Shown here piece after piece: positions 1 to 8,349 of a stretch of 64,000 bases of DNA (positions within the stretch are counted from its first letter, which is position 1; every line of letters begins with the position of its first letter). The translations under genes were made by a program, and so were the position numbers. The stretch spans positions 248,001 through 312,000 of the forward strand of contig NZ_VAUO01000001.1 of NCBI RefSeq assembly GCF_005796105.1, read 5' to 3'. The stretch comes from Pseudomonas mosselii (GTDB lineage Bacteria > Pseudomonadota > Gammaproteobacteria > Pseudomonadales > Pseudomonadaceae). The notes beneath the pieces were generated by a model. That model saw nothing but the letters and a program-made list of their open reading frames with translations, ran no database searches and was not told where the DNA came from.

Positions 1-534
1 GGCGAAGCGCTTGAACAACTGGCGCAAGGCGGCCAGTTCGGTATTGTTCTCGGTGCCGCTGTTGGGGATCACGATCGCCACTTCGGTCGCGCGCGCTACC
101 ACTTCGACGGTGGAGTGCACGCGCATCTGCTTCACTTGCCCGCCCAACAGCTCGGGGTTGGCCTCGAAGTTGACCTCGACCTTGTAACGCACCCGCTGGT
201 CGTTGTCGGTCTGCTCTTCGAGTTCGACGTTCTGCGGGCCGATCTGCCTAGCCAGGCTGCTGTCCATCCCCAGGTTGTTGACCACGTAGCCATACGCCAA
301 CTGGTGTAGCACGGTGGGCGATTTCTCGTTTTTCATCAGCCGCTCGTTGCCCACCGCCATGGCCGCGGCGTCGGTCGCGCGCTTGACCTGCGCAGCGCTG
401 CTGGTCATGCGGTGGGTATCCAGGGCATAGGCGGTGGCGAGCAGTGCACCGCCGATGGCTAGAACCATGAACGAGGCGATGCTGCCGCGTTGGCGGTGGC
501 GGGCGCCGGTCATGGTGGGTTTGCGGGAGGGCAT
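1..534 (-). CDS. TadG-like pilus assembly protein, N-terminal part (runs off left edge)
   Basis: Partial gene: the first 178 codons are present and the frame is still open at the left edge. The N-terminus is basic, then a single hydrophobic segment (about residues 19-38) is followed by the DTHRMTSSAAQVKRATDAAA stretch typical of Flp-pilus TadE/TadG pseudopilin-like proteins, which use this segment as membrane anchor. From about residue 151 a von Willebrand A-like strand begins (EVAIVIPNSGT), but the usual DxSxS metal-binding motif is replaced by PNSGT. Start is uncertain: ATG at 534 or ATG at 513, with no strong ribosome site for either. Family assignment comes from the N-terminal pattern only; the domain that would confirm it lies outside the window. 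Confidence 0.6.
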   Translation of the reverse strand, partial: MPSRKPTMTGARHRQRGSIASFMVLAIGGALLATAYALDTHRMTSSAAQVKRATDAAAMAVGNERLMKNEKSPTVLHQLAYGYVVNNLGMDSSLARQIGPQNVELEEQTDNDQRVRYKVEVNFEANPELLGGQVKQMRVHSTVEVVARATEVAIVIPNSGTENNTELAALRQLFKRFA

Positions 535-753
535 GGGCGTTGGGGCATCCGGGGTGGCGGGCGAGGGGATCGCGCGGGATGCAAAGATAAGAATAATTCC
601 CAATATCGCTCAATGGGCGCTTCATTAAGAATGCTTAAGGGAGGGGCTGCGTGGCGTATCTGTGCGCAGTGAGTGCCTACGCCTGGTTGGCGCGGGTGAT
701 AGGCCCGTCGCTCGATGAGCGGGGCTGAGGCGGGGCGTGGGAGCTATAGCTGT

Positions 754-780
754 GCTGCCTACCTCACGCGGGTAGGCAGC
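754..780 (-). terminator. Stem-loop downstream of pbpG
   Basis: A perfect 10-bp inverted repeat (GCTGCCTACC / GGTAGGCAGC, 7-nt loop) begins 12 bp after the pbpG stop. It lacks a U-tract on either strand, so it may be a transcript-stabilising hairpin rather than a true intrinsic terminator. Confidence 0.5.
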
Positions 781-791
781 AGGTTTGGATC

Positions 792-1718
792 TTAGTCCTT
801 GGCCAGGTTCGAGCGGCCCTGGCGCTCGCTCTTGTACTGCATCGCCACCGACGGTGCCGGCTTCGCGCTACCGGTCTCCAGCCATTGACGCAAGCGGCTG
901 GCATCGGCGAAATGGGTGTACTTGCCGTAGGCATCGAGGATGACCATGGCTACCGGGCGGTTGTCCATCTTGGTGAGCAGCACCAGGCAGTGGCCCGCTT
1001 CGTTGGTGAAGCCGGTCTTGGTCAGCTTGATGTCCCAGTTGTTCTTGTTCACCAAATGGTCGGTGTTACGAAAGCCCAGGGTGTAGTTGGGTTTGCGGAA
1101 CGCCACGGTCTTTTCGCGCGTGGTGGACAGCTCGCTGAGCATCGGGTACTTGCGTGCAGCCATCAGCAGTTTGGCCAGGTCCTGGGCGGTGGACACGTTC
1201 TGCGTCGACAGGCCGGTGGGTTCGAGGTAGCGCGTGTGGTTCATGCCCAGGCTGCGTGCTTTGGCGTTCATGGCCTTGATGAAAGCCCCGTACCCCCCAG
1301 GATAGTGGTTGGCCAGGCTATTGGCTGCGCGGTTCTCCGAGGACATCAGGGTGATCAGCAAGGTTTCGCGGCGGTTCAGCTCACTGCCCAGACGAACCCG
1401 CGAGTACACGCCTTTCATCTCCGGGTTGTTGGCGATGGTCATGGTAAGCATTTCATCCATGGGCAGCTTGGCGTCGAGCACGACCATCGCGGTCATCAGT
1501 TTGGTGACCGAGGCGATGGGACGCACGCGATCGGCGTGGCTAGCGTACAGCTCCTTGTTGGTGTTCAGGTCAATCAGCAGGGCGCTGCCTGAGGCCAGGT
1601 GAAGCTTGCTGGGGTCTGGCTGGACTTTGGCCGGGGGTTGTGCAGCAGCGGTCGACGGTAGGGTCGCAGTACCTGTGAGCAACAGCAGCAGGCTGAGGAT
1701 GGACAGGGATGTTTTCAC
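792..1718 (-). CDS. pbpG: D-alanyl-D-alanine endopeptidase (PBP7/8)
   Basis: Periplasmic low-molecular-mass penicillin-binding protein of the S11 family that cleaves D-Ala-DAP cross-links in peptidoglycan. With the GTG start at 1718 it has 308 residues, close to the roughly 310 of E. coli PBP7. The three active-site motifs are present: SVTK (70-73), SEN (127-129) and KTG (234-236). A signal peptide spans about residues 1-26, ending in STAAAQ. The frame stays open upstream to 1874, but the extra 52 residues precede the signal peptide and do not look like it, so the GTG is preferred; its ribosome site is weak. It is transcribed alone, with a hairpin after the stop. Confidence 0.93.
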   Translation of the reverse strand: MKTSLSILSLLLLLTGTATLPSTAAAQPPAKVQPDPSKLHLASGSALLIDLNTNKELYASHADRVRPIASVTKLMTAMVVLDAKLPMDEMLTMTIANNPEMKGVYSRVRLGSELNRRETLLITLMSSENRAANSLANHYPGGYGAFIKAMNAKARSLGMNHTRYLEPTGLSTQNVSTAQDLAKLLMAARKYPMLSELSTTREKTVAFRKPNYTLGFRNTDHLVNKNNWDIKLTKTGFTNEAGHCLVLLTKMDNRPVAMVILDAYGKYTHFADASRLRQWLETGSAKPAPSVAMQYKSERQGRSNLAKD

Positions 1719-1923
1719 GTTGAGGCTCACTAAATGTTGGTATGTCGTTGGCTGTGCAAGGGTTTTCCCCCAAAAAACCGCTGCATTGTGGAGTATGGCC
1801 CAAACCCTGTCGAATGCCTTATGACTAAAGGGCGCAAGGTGAACGAAATTTAATCCTGTACCCATTACCGACATTTCCTACTTCGCCAATTCGGCCCAAT
1901 CATTGGCCGAATTCAACCCGTTC

Positions 1924-1996
1924 GCATCGGGCGTGACGCTGACTGCCGGGAAACTTGCCTGACCTCAGGAGGCAGGGCGAGCGTCACGACCGATGC
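1924..1996. repeat. Long imperfect hairpin in the pbpG-PL7 intergenic region
   Basis: A 17-nt arm at 1924-1940 (GCATCGGGCGTGACGCT) pairs with 1980-1996 with one mismatch, enclosing 39 nt that can fold again (TGCCT...AGGCA). It lies 41 bp past the stop of the minus-strand lyase gene and could terminate it, although there is no U-tract. The rest of the 319-bp gap (1719-2037) holds the pbpG promoter region and no gene. Confidence 0.55.
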
Positions 1997-2037
1997 GGTT
2001 TGGGTATGAGGCACCCGGCCTCGGCGGCTGTCGTGGG

Positions 2038-2712
2038 TCAGCTATGCGTCAGTGAGAGGTTGCTGATAATGCACACCGAGCCATCCTCGGCAGGGGTCGA
2101 GTCGGTGTAGTCGATTTGGTTGTAGACCCCGCCGTGAAACTCGAACAGACGAGAGTCCCAGGTGTCGTCGAGCAGCAGGGCGCCGGATGAACCCGATGCG
2201 CCATTGCACACTGCTGCAACGGTGACCAGTCCTTTGGCGGTGACGTGGATGCTGACGGTGAACTTCGCCCCTAGAGGCACGCCTTTGAGTACGGTTGTGT
2301 TCACTGGCGTGGTTTGGTTGTACGTGGTGCGAAAGCCCATGGTGATGTTCCCCTTGTTCCAGAAAACCTTCACCGGTGGGCTGTCATCCCCCCGTACATG
2401 CACCTGCGCTATCACCACCTTTTGCGCCGAATTGACCTGGGTGAGGGTCATCTGCTGGCGGTTCCAGTGGTTCGCTGCACTGGCTAGCGTCCAGTTGGTC
2501 GATTCAGACCATTCACAACGGGTGCGATGCGTGCTTTTGCTCGAGGCACCCAGGGTGGGGGCTGAGAGCTTTACCGAACCATCGGACAAAACGCTCACGA
2601 AGCTCGGGTACTGGGCAATTGCCGCAGCACCATTGAGTTCGAGCGCAATGGGGTTCGTTGGCGAGGCGGGTACGGGGGTGGTGATCGTCAGGGCGTTGAT
2701 GTTTACGGTCAC
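2038..2712 (-). CDS. Polysaccharide lyase family 7 (alginate lyase) protein
   Basis: A 224-residue PL7 (alginate lyase 2 fold) protein, expected to cleave alginate or a related uronate polymer by beta-elimination. The three family signatures are recognisable: the Arg strand RTRCEW (63-68, a diverged RTELR), QVH (103-105, supplying the catalytic Gln and His) and GGVYNQ (194-199, with the catalytic Tyr197). There is no signal peptide, so the product is predicted to be cytoplasmic or exported by another route. The GTG at 2712 sits 8 nt after AGGAG; the GTG at 2718 is too close to it. It is similar in size to the leaderless PL7 protein of P. aeruginosa (PA1167). No alginate genes are adjacent. 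Confidence 0.8.
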   Translation of the reverse strand: MTVNINALTITTPVPASPTNPIALELNGAAAIAQYPSFVSVLSDGSVKLSAPTLGASSKSTHRTRCEWSESTNWTLASAANHWNRQQMTLTQVNSAQKVVIAQVHVRGDDSPPVKVFWNKGNITMGFRTTYNQTTPVNTTVLKGVPLGAKFTVSIHVTAKGLVTVAAVCNGASGSSGALLLDDTWDSRLFEFHGGVYNQIDYTDSTPAEDGSVCIISNLSLTHS

Positions 2713-3049
2713 GGGCACTTCTCCTTTTCGGTGGAGGACGAGGACGGCAGTCCAGAACGGACTGCGGCTCGGTGGCCGTCTAACCGTGCAGCTTGCGGTT
2801 GCGGGGTGAGCACCCGCATCCAGGTGATTTCCCGTCTGGTCCTGTCACCAAGGCCAAGCAGTGAAATCAGTATTTCCGGTGGGATCGGTGATCCCGTCCC
2901 TGGGCACTTTTTAGCATAGCGAGCTGACTGTGCGGTAGTCGCCTGAGCTGAGATTCTAGATCTCCTGCCCCAGACCTTCGGGTATTTATCGCTGAACGGC
3001 CCGATTTTCAGGCTGGGTGCAGACCGCCTCGAGATACTTCCAGCGGTGC
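2713..3049. other. Intergenic region with two inverted repeats upstream of the PL7 gene
   Basis: This 337-bp gap separates the PL7 gene from the permease gene, both on the minus strand. It holds two small hairpins: GCAGTCC/GGACTGC (2747-2765, 5-nt loop) and TGCGGG/CCCGCA (2800-2818, 7-nt loop). They lie 35-106 bp upstream of the lyase start, in its leader or promoter zone. No convincing coding sequence is seen. Confidence 0.5.
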
Positions 3050-4303
3050 CTAGATACACACCATGAGCAGCGCTGCGACCAGTGCAGGTGGCATCACCAC
3101 CACCCCTACGCGCAAAAAATGCCAGGCACTGACATTCACCCCTTCACGGCGGATCGCCACCAGCCAGAGCAGTGTGGCCAGGGACCCGGTGATCGATAGG
3201 TTCGGCCCCAGGTCGACGCCGATCAGCAGCGCCGCAGTGGTCTGTCGTGGTAGCTCTGCCAGTGAGCCCATCGACCCTGCAATCAACCCCGTGGGCAAGT
3301 TGTTCATCAGGTTACTGGCCAGGGCGGCAGCGCTGCCTGCCACCCAGCTGGCCTCGATGGGTGAGGTGTGGGCCAGGTTCGACAGCGCCTGCGCAAGGCG
3401 CACCACCAGGCCGGTTTGGGCGAGTGCTTCGACCAGCACGAACAAACCTGCCACCAGCGGCAGCACGCCCCAGGCCACATGGCGCAGCACCGGCATTGGG
3501 CTGCGCCGCTGCTGCAGGTGGATCAGCGCCGTCGTCGCCACGCCCGCGCAGAACGTCGGCAGGCCCAGTGCGCGGTCCAGTGCCGAGGCGCCCAGCAACA
3601 AGGTGGCGGTAGCGCCGATGCCCACTGCGCACAGGCGCGCGCCTGAAGTCAGGGGCTGGGGGTCCACGCTCAAGGCCAGCGGTTGGCGGATCTGCCGACG
3701 TTGGGCGATGCGCAGCGCCAGGTAGGTAAGCACGATCGCCGCCAGCGACGGCAGGCTGAACTGCCTCAGCCAATCCAGCAGCGGTGGCATCTGGCTTGCG
3801 AACACCACCAGGTTCGCCGGGTTGGAGATCGGCAGTACAAAACTGGCCGCGTTGGCAATGAAAGCACAAATGAACAGATAGGGCAGGGGGTCGGCTTTAG
3901 CGGCCTTGCATGCGGCGTACACGGCTGGGGTCAAGACCACGGCCGTGGCGTCGTTGGACAGGAACACGGTAACCAGGGTGCCGACCAGGAAAACCAGGTC
4001 GAACAGCCGTTGTCCCGAGCCCCGCGCGTGCTGGACCGCGTAGCGGGCGAGCCAGTCGAACAGCCCTTGCTGGCGGGCAAGTTCGGCCAGCACCATCATG
4101 CCGATCAGAAACAAGTACACGTCGCCGCCTTCGGCCACGGCGGCCAGCGCGCTGGTTGGCGTGATCAACCCCAGACCGACCAGCAGTAACGCACCGCCGA
4201 TTGCCCAGACGTACTCCGGGATACGCCAGGGGCGCAACAGGACACCGCAGGTGGCCAAGGCGGCCACCGTCCAGATGATCGATGGATGTTCGCTGACAGG
4301 CAT
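3050..4303 (-). CDS. ArsB-type / SLC13-like anion permease
   Basis: A 417-residue inner-membrane protein with 10-12 hydrophobic segments, the size of ArsB (429 residues in E. coli). The LSNDATAVVLTPAV and GPNLSITGSLATLLWL stretches are the paired family signatures of the arsenite/antimonite exporters (ion transporter superfamily). It is likely to export arsenite or another anion, powered by the membrane potential. No arsR, arsC or arsH lies beside it, so an arsenic role is not supported by context. It starts 7 bp after the stop of the MFS gene 4311-5555, so the two are probably cotranscribed. Confidence 0.72.
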   Translation of the reverse strand: MPVSEHPSIIWTVAALATCGVLLRPWRIPEYVWAIGGALLLVGLGLITPTSALAAVAEGGDVYLFLIGMMVLAELARQQGLFDWLARYAVQHARGSGQRLFDLVFLVGTLVTVFLSNDATAVVLTPAVYAACKAAKADPLPYLFICAFIANAASFVLPISNPANLVVFASQMPPLLDWLRQFSLPSLAAIVLTYLALRIAQRRQIRQPLALSVDPQPLTSGARLCAVGIGATATLLLGASALDRALGLPTFCAGVATTALIHLQQRRSPMPVLRHVAWGVLPLVAGLFVLVEALAQTGLVVRLAQALSNLAHTSPIEASWVAGSAAALASNLMNNLPTGLIAGSMGSLAELPRQTTAALLIGVDLGPNLSITGSLATLLWLVAIRREGVNVSAWHFLRVGVVVMPPALVAALLMVCI

Positions 4304-4310
4304 GGTTGGG

Positions 4311-5555
4311 TCATATTCCGGCTGGGGTAGTCGAGGATGATGGCGCGGTGCTGCGGCAGGTTTCGGGCAGCGCTACCAGCACGAGCAGGAAGGCGCCGCT
4401 GGCGATACCCGCCAGGGTCAGGAACGCGGCGTCGTAGCCGGCTGCCTGAACCACCCAGCCGGCAATGCCGGGGCTCAGTGCAGCGCCCAAGCCGAACACG
4501 GTCGTCAGTGCACCGAGGCTGACATTGAAGCGCCCGGTGCCTTCGGTCAAGTCCTTGACCACCACCGGAAACAACGCGCCGAAGATCCCGGCGCCGATGC
4601 CATCGAGCAGTTGCACGCCCACGAGCCAGAACGGATTATCGCTGACCACGTACAGCACACCACGCAGCGGCAGGATGAGAAAGCCGGCCAGCAGGAACGG
4701 CTTGCGCCCCCAGACCTCGGCCTTGTTCCCCGCCAGCAGCGCCATCGGCACCATCACCAGTTGCGCCGCAACGATGCAGGCCGAGGTGAGCGGGGTGGCC
4801 AGTCGCAGATCGGTCTGCGCGAGTTTCTGGCTGACCAGTGGCAGCATTGCCGCATTGGCCAGGTGGAACAGCGCGCAGCACACGCCGAACACCAGCAAGG
4901 TGCGGTTGTGCAGCAACAGCTTGAGCCCTGCGGGCTGGTCATCGGCGCCTGGGCCGTGCACCAGCCCGCGCGCCAGTTGATGATCGATGGCGGCGCCAGG
5001 CACTCGACCCACGGCCACGATGCTGGCCACGGTCATCAGCGCCATCAGGTAGAACACCACCAGTGGGCCGAACAGGTAGGCGAGGCCGCCGGCCAGCAGT
5101 GCCGAGCAGGCGTTGCCGGCGTGGTTGAACGTTTCGTTGCGACCGATACGCCGCGTGAACGCCCGCGGGCCGGTGATACCCAGCGAGATGGCGGCAATCG
5201 CCGGGGCAAACACAGAGCCGGCCAGGGCCCCAAGCGTCTGTGTCAGGGCTACCCAGCCGAACGACGACAGCCACGGCAGCAGCAGGCAACTGCCGGTGAC
5301 CAACAAGGCCGCGATCACCACCACGGCGCGCTTGGCCGGTGTGCGGTCGATCAGTGCGCCGGCCGGCGTTTGTGCCAGCAGCGCTCCAATGCCCGCCAAG
5401 CTCATCACCAGGCCGATGTTCGCCGGCTGCCACTGCTGCACGGCAAGCAGGTAGATCGCCAGATACGGGCCGAGGCCATCGCGTACGTCGGCCAGGAAGA
5501 AGTTCAGCCAGTCCAGCGCGCGTTGCTGAGAAGCCTGGGAGCTTGAGTGTGCCAA
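4311..5555 (-). CDS. MFS transporter
   Basis: Twelve-segment major facilitator, about 414 residues from the TTG at 5555. The N-terminal half contains LAQTPAGALIDRTPAKRA, the family loop between segments 2 and 3; a second such loop is near KAEVWGRKPF. It resembles uncharacterised drug/metabolite exporters of the DHA1 type. Start is uncertain: the frame is open to 5687, but the extra N-terminus (with CTVTCAHGSS) does not look like transporter sequence, while homology-like sequence begins at LDWLNFFLADVRDGLGPYLA. The ribosome site before the TTG is poor. It is followed within 7 bp by the ArsB-type gene. The substrate cannot be told from sequence. Confidence 0.8.
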   Translation of the reverse strand: MAHSSSQASQQRALDWLNFFLADVRDGLGPYLAIYLLAVQQWQPANIGLVMSLAGIGALLAQTPAGALIDRTPAKRAVVVIAALLVTGSCLLLPWLSSFGWVALTQTLGALAGSVFAPAIAAISLGITGPRAFTRRIGRNETFNHAGNACSALLAGGLAYLFGPLVVFYLMALMTVASIVAVGRVPGAAIDHQLARGLVHGPGADDQPAGLKLLLHNRTLLVFGVCCALFHLANAAMLPLVSQKLAQTDLRLATPLTSACIVAAQLVMVPMALLAGNKAEVWGRKPFLLAGFLILPLRGVLYVVSDNPFWLVGVQLLDGIGAGIFGALFPVVVKDLTEGTGRFNVSLGALTTVFGLGAALSPGIAGWVVQAAGYDAAFLTLAGIASGAFLLVLVALPETCRSTAPSSSTTPAGI

Positions 5556-5851
5556 GGATGCTGTCTCGAAAAAGCCGTTGGGGCGCAGCCGGCTGCTGCC
5601 GTGTGCGCAGGTTACAGTGCAGTGCCTTGGCGATACACGACGCTCGATCCGCGTCGGCAAGCTGCCGATGCCGACACTCACTGCCACCTGTGCAAAAGGA
5701 CTGTCCTGAAGGGCGATAGGTTCCAGCCGGGCATTGCTGGCCTAGGCCCGTGGAGGGGGATGTGGGCAGTGTCCTGGTGCGTATTGCCGATTGTGGGGCA
5801 ATGGCGAGAAAACCTGCTAGTCCGGGCGGCCATCGGTGGTTTCGAGCAGGC

Positions 5852-5877
5852 AAAAAAAGCCCGCCGAGGTGGCGGGC
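5852..5877 (-). terminator. Rho-independent terminator after the PXPV gene
   Basis: Read on the minus strand, a GC-rich 7-bp stem GCCCGCC/GGCGGGC with a 5-nt loop is followed directly by seven T residues. It ends the transcript of the minus-strand gene 6033-6374, about 155 bp downstream. The rest of the 477-bp gap 5556-6032 contains only the MFS promoter region and no supportable gene. Confidence 0.85.
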
Positions 5878-6032
5878 GGTAAACGGCGTAGGGAGCACGC
5901 ACAACAACAGATTCGGAGGCACCAGCGGCGCTGGCGTTGGCCTGTGGAACATGTCGACACTCTACCCACGGATCGGCTTGGCCTGAAATCAATGCTTTCA
6001 ATAGTGGTCATTGATGGCATCGTGGGTAGCGC

Positions 6033-6374
6033 TTACCAGCGCGGTGGGCCGTAGTAGACTGGTGGCGGGCCGTAGTAACGGTGGTACACCGGCGGCGGGG
6101 CGGGCACGTAGCGCTCGACCACATACGGCTGTGGCTGGTAGTAGACCGGTGGCGGTGGAGCCTGAACGTACACCGGCGGCGGCGCGTAGACCGGTTGCTG
6201 TTCCACGTACACGGTACGGTCACGCCCGCCACTGACTGCCGCGCCGACCACAGCACCCACCACGGCAGCGCCGATGACCGGGCCCGGGCCACCCCAGCCG
6301 CCGTGCGCCGAAGCCTGGCCGCTGAGGGCCAGCGCACCAACCAGCAGGGCGATTCCAGGGATGAGACGTTTCAT
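6033..6374 (-). CDS. Secreted proline/tyrosine-rich PXPV-repeat protein
   Basis: A 113-residue protein with a clear signal peptide (about residues 1-23, ending QASA), a glycine/alanine-rich segment that could cross or line the outer membrane (GAAVVGAVVGAAVSGG), then a tail of PPPVYxx repeats rich in Pro, Tyr and Val. This matches small periplasmic or surface proteins called PXPV-repeat proteins; their function is not known. The ATG at 6374 follows AGGA by 6 nt and is preferred over upstream ATGs. Monocistronic, with its own terminator at 5852-5877. Confidence 0.8.
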   Translation of the reverse strand: MKRLIPGIALLVGALALSGQASAHGGWGGPGPVIGAAVVGAVVGAAVSGGRDRTVYVEQQPVYAPPPVYVQAPPPPVYYQPQPYVVERYVPAPPPVYHRYYGPPPVYYGPPRW

Positions 6375-6536
6375 GATCATTCCTCGCAAGACAACCCCAC
6401 GCTTGGGGCCTGACTACTATGACCGCGCAGAACGCCAACTGCGCACTGGGCAACGGTAAAGGTTGTGTAAGGAGCGACCGGCGGTCACCTCTGTTAGGCT
6501 AGATCAATCGTTTCAGCCGTATTTGAGGAGGCGTAG

Positions 6537-7358
6537 ATGAGCATCATCCCTAGCCGGGACACGGTCCTGTGCATTTCCCTGGCCGGTCGCCCCGGCACCT
6601 TCGGCGTACGCTTTCACAACCACCTCTATCGACAGTTGGGGCTCGACTACTACTACAAGGCAATGACTACCCAGGACCTGCCAGGCGCCATCGGTGGGAT
6701 TCGCGCCCTGGGCATTCGCGGTTGTGGCGTGTCGATGCCGTACAAAGAGGCCTGCCTGGCACTGGTGGACGAGATCGACCCGTCGGCTGCTGCCATCGAG
6801 TCGGTGAATACGCTGGTCAATGATGCGGGTCGCCTGAAGGCCTACAACACCGACTACCTGGCGGTTCGCCAGTTGTTGCAGCAACACCAGGTCGATCCGC
6901 ACACGGCGTTCGTCCTGCGCGGCAGTGGTGGCATGGCCAAGGCTGTCGCCTGTGCGCTGCGTGACGCGGGGTTCAGGGATGGCACACTCGTCGCCCGGAA
7001 CGAGCAGGCCGGGCGGCACTTGGCTGACATGTGCGGCTACCGTTGGTTGCCCGCGATTGACGATATAAGCCCGCCGATGCTGGTGAACGTGACCCCGATT
7101 GGTATGGCCGGTGGCCCTGAGGCGCAGCAGTTGGCGTTTCCCGAGACTGCGATCGATGCAGCTGAGTGGGTGTTCGACGTGGTCGCGATGCCCGCGAGCA
7201 CTCCACTGATCCAGCGTGCCGAGTCGCAGGGCAAAGCGGTGATCACCGGCCTTGAAGTGATCGCGTTGCAGGCCTTGGAGCAATTTGTGCTGTACACCGG
7301 CGTGCGGCCTACTCAAGCGCAGGTGGACGCGGCGGTCGCCTACGCCCGGGAAGGCTGA
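6537..7358 (+). CDS. Shikimate dehydrogenase-like protein, SDH-L type
   Basis: A 273-residue NAD(P)-dependent dehydrogenase of the shikimate dehydrogenase superfamily. Conserved Lys70 (VSMPYK) and Asp106 (YNTD) correspond to the catalytic pair of AroE. The nucleotide-binding turn is RGSGGMAKA instead of the usual GxGGxx. The N-terminus has LAGRPGTFG in place of the AroE shikimate-binding PIxHSxSP motif. That change, with IRGCGVSMPYKE, places it with the SDH-L branch (H. influenzae HI0607 type), which oxidises shikimate poorly in vitro and whose substrate is unsettled. A strong GAGGAGG ribosome site precedes the ATG. Probably not the biosynthetic aroE. Confidence 0.85.
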   Translation: MSIIPSRDTVLCISLAGRPGTFGVRFHNHLYRQLGLDYYYKAMTTQDLPGAIGGIRALGIRGCGVSMPYKEACLALVDEIDPSAAAIESVNTLVNDAGRLKAYNTDYLAVRQLLQQHQVDPHTAFVLRGSGGMAKAVACALRDAGFRDGTLVARNEQAGRHLADMCGYRWLPAIDDISPPMLVNVTPIGMAGGPEAQQLAFPETAIDAAEWVFDVVAMPASTPLIQRAESQGKAVITGLEVIALQALEQFVLYTGVRPTQAQVDAAVAYAREG

Positions 7359-7412
7359 ACGCGGGTACGAGGGAAGTGGCGCTGTGCCACCTCGACTCCA
7401 CGGGTGCGGCGC

Positions 7413-7655
7413 TCAGAACACCCGTTGCCCATGGTCGAGCTGCTGGTCGACCAGCGCACGGCCATGCGCCAGTGACACATGCTGGGCATTGTCCAGGTCG
7501 CTGAAGAACTTCATCGGCATCGACAGGCGCCGGCTGGTATGACCCTGTGGGTCGGTGATCAGGCAGCCTGCGGCATACGGCAGGGGAGCGCCAGGGTGGG
7601 GCATCACGCTGGCGGTGATGGTGTGCTCACGGTACTCACAGTGCAGCGATTGCAT
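7413..7655 (-). CDS. Conserved hypothetical small protein
   Basis: An 80-residue reading frame with codon use like its neighbours and a good ribosome site (AAGGA just before the ATG). No signal peptide or membrane segment is visible. The sequence (GCLITDPQGHTSRRLSMPMKFF, shortened here to GCLITDPQGHTSRRLS) does not match a family I recognise. It lies alone between convergent aroE-like and the gloA gene. Called a gene on ribosome site and composition only. Confidence 0.6.
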   Translation of the reverse strand: MQSLHCEYREHTITASVMPHPGAPLPYAAGCLITDPQGHTSRRLSMPMKFFSDLDNAQHVSLAHGRALVDQQLDHGQRVF

Positions 7656-7752
7656 CGTCCTTACCTCGCTGTGGTCTGGAAGGGCATGTACTTCTCATAT
7701 ACCACGACGAGGGGCCGAGGGGTCCCGGCCCGACGAACGCGCGGCGCGTGCC

Positions 7753-8280
7753 TCAGCCTTCGAGGTCGGTCGGCTGGATGACTTCGACCCAGTAGCCGTC
7801 AGGGTCCTTGATGAAGGCCAGGTGATTCATGCGGCCGTCCTGCAGGCGCTTCTGGAATGGTACCCCAAGGGCTTCGAAACGCGCGCAGGCGGCGCGCACG
7901 TCCGGTACCGAGACGCAGATGTGGCCGAAGCCGCGCGGGTCGGTGTTGCCATCGTGGTAGGCGAACGCAGGATCGCTCTCGGTACCGTGGTTGTGGGTCA
8001 GTTCGAGCACGCCAGGGATCGACTTCATCCACTGGTGGCGTTCGGCGTCGTCAGCAGGAATCTGCGCGGGGTCTACCAGGGCCAGGAAATACAGGCTGAA
8101 GGCGGCTTGCGGGAAGTCGCGCTTGTCCACCAGGCGGAACCCCAGCACACGGGTGTAGAAATCCAGCGACTTCTCGATATCCTTGACGCGCAGCATGGTG
8201 TGGTTGAACACGAACTGGGCGGTTGCGGCATCTGGCTGGGCGGTGACGCCGGGCAGGGTATGCAGGTCTTGCAGGCTCAT
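7753..8280 (-). CDS. gloA: Lactoylglutathione lyase (glyoxalase I)
   Basis: A 175-residue glyoxalase I, the first enzyme of methylglyoxal detoxification, converting the glutathione hemithioacetal to S-lactoylglutathione. It has the two VOC modules of the longer Zn-type glyoxalase I. Metal ligands are visible: His27 (FNHTMLRV), Glu in VLELTHNHG, His in FGHICVSV and Glu in YWVEVI. Length and sequence fit the eukaryote-like, zinc-dependent GloA group found in Pseudomonas. It is transcribed alone. Confidence 0.95.
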   Translation of the reverse strand: MSLQDLHTLPGVTAQPDAATAQFVFNHTMLRVKDIEKSLDFYTRVLGFRLVDKRDFPQAAFSLYFLALVDPAQIPADDAERHQWMKSIPGVLELTHNHGTESDPAFAYHDGNTDPRGFGHICVSVPDVRAACARFEALGVPFQKRLQDGRMNHLAFIKDPDGYWVEVIQPTDLEG

Positions 8281-8349
8281 GGGGACTCCAGAATCAGGGT
8301 CTAAAACAAGTGGGCCATGATACGGCAGTCAGCCAGTCGCGCAAATGAA

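Noticed and set aside
2709..3059. A 116-residue minus-strand open frame across the gap upstream of the PL7 gene
   Set aside because: It overlaps two hairpins and both flanking genes' ends, has no ribosome site and odd composition; treated as non-coding.
5817..6020. A 67-residue minus-strand frame downstream of the PXPV gene
   Set aside because: It runs straight through the strong terminator at 5852-5877 and resembles no protein.
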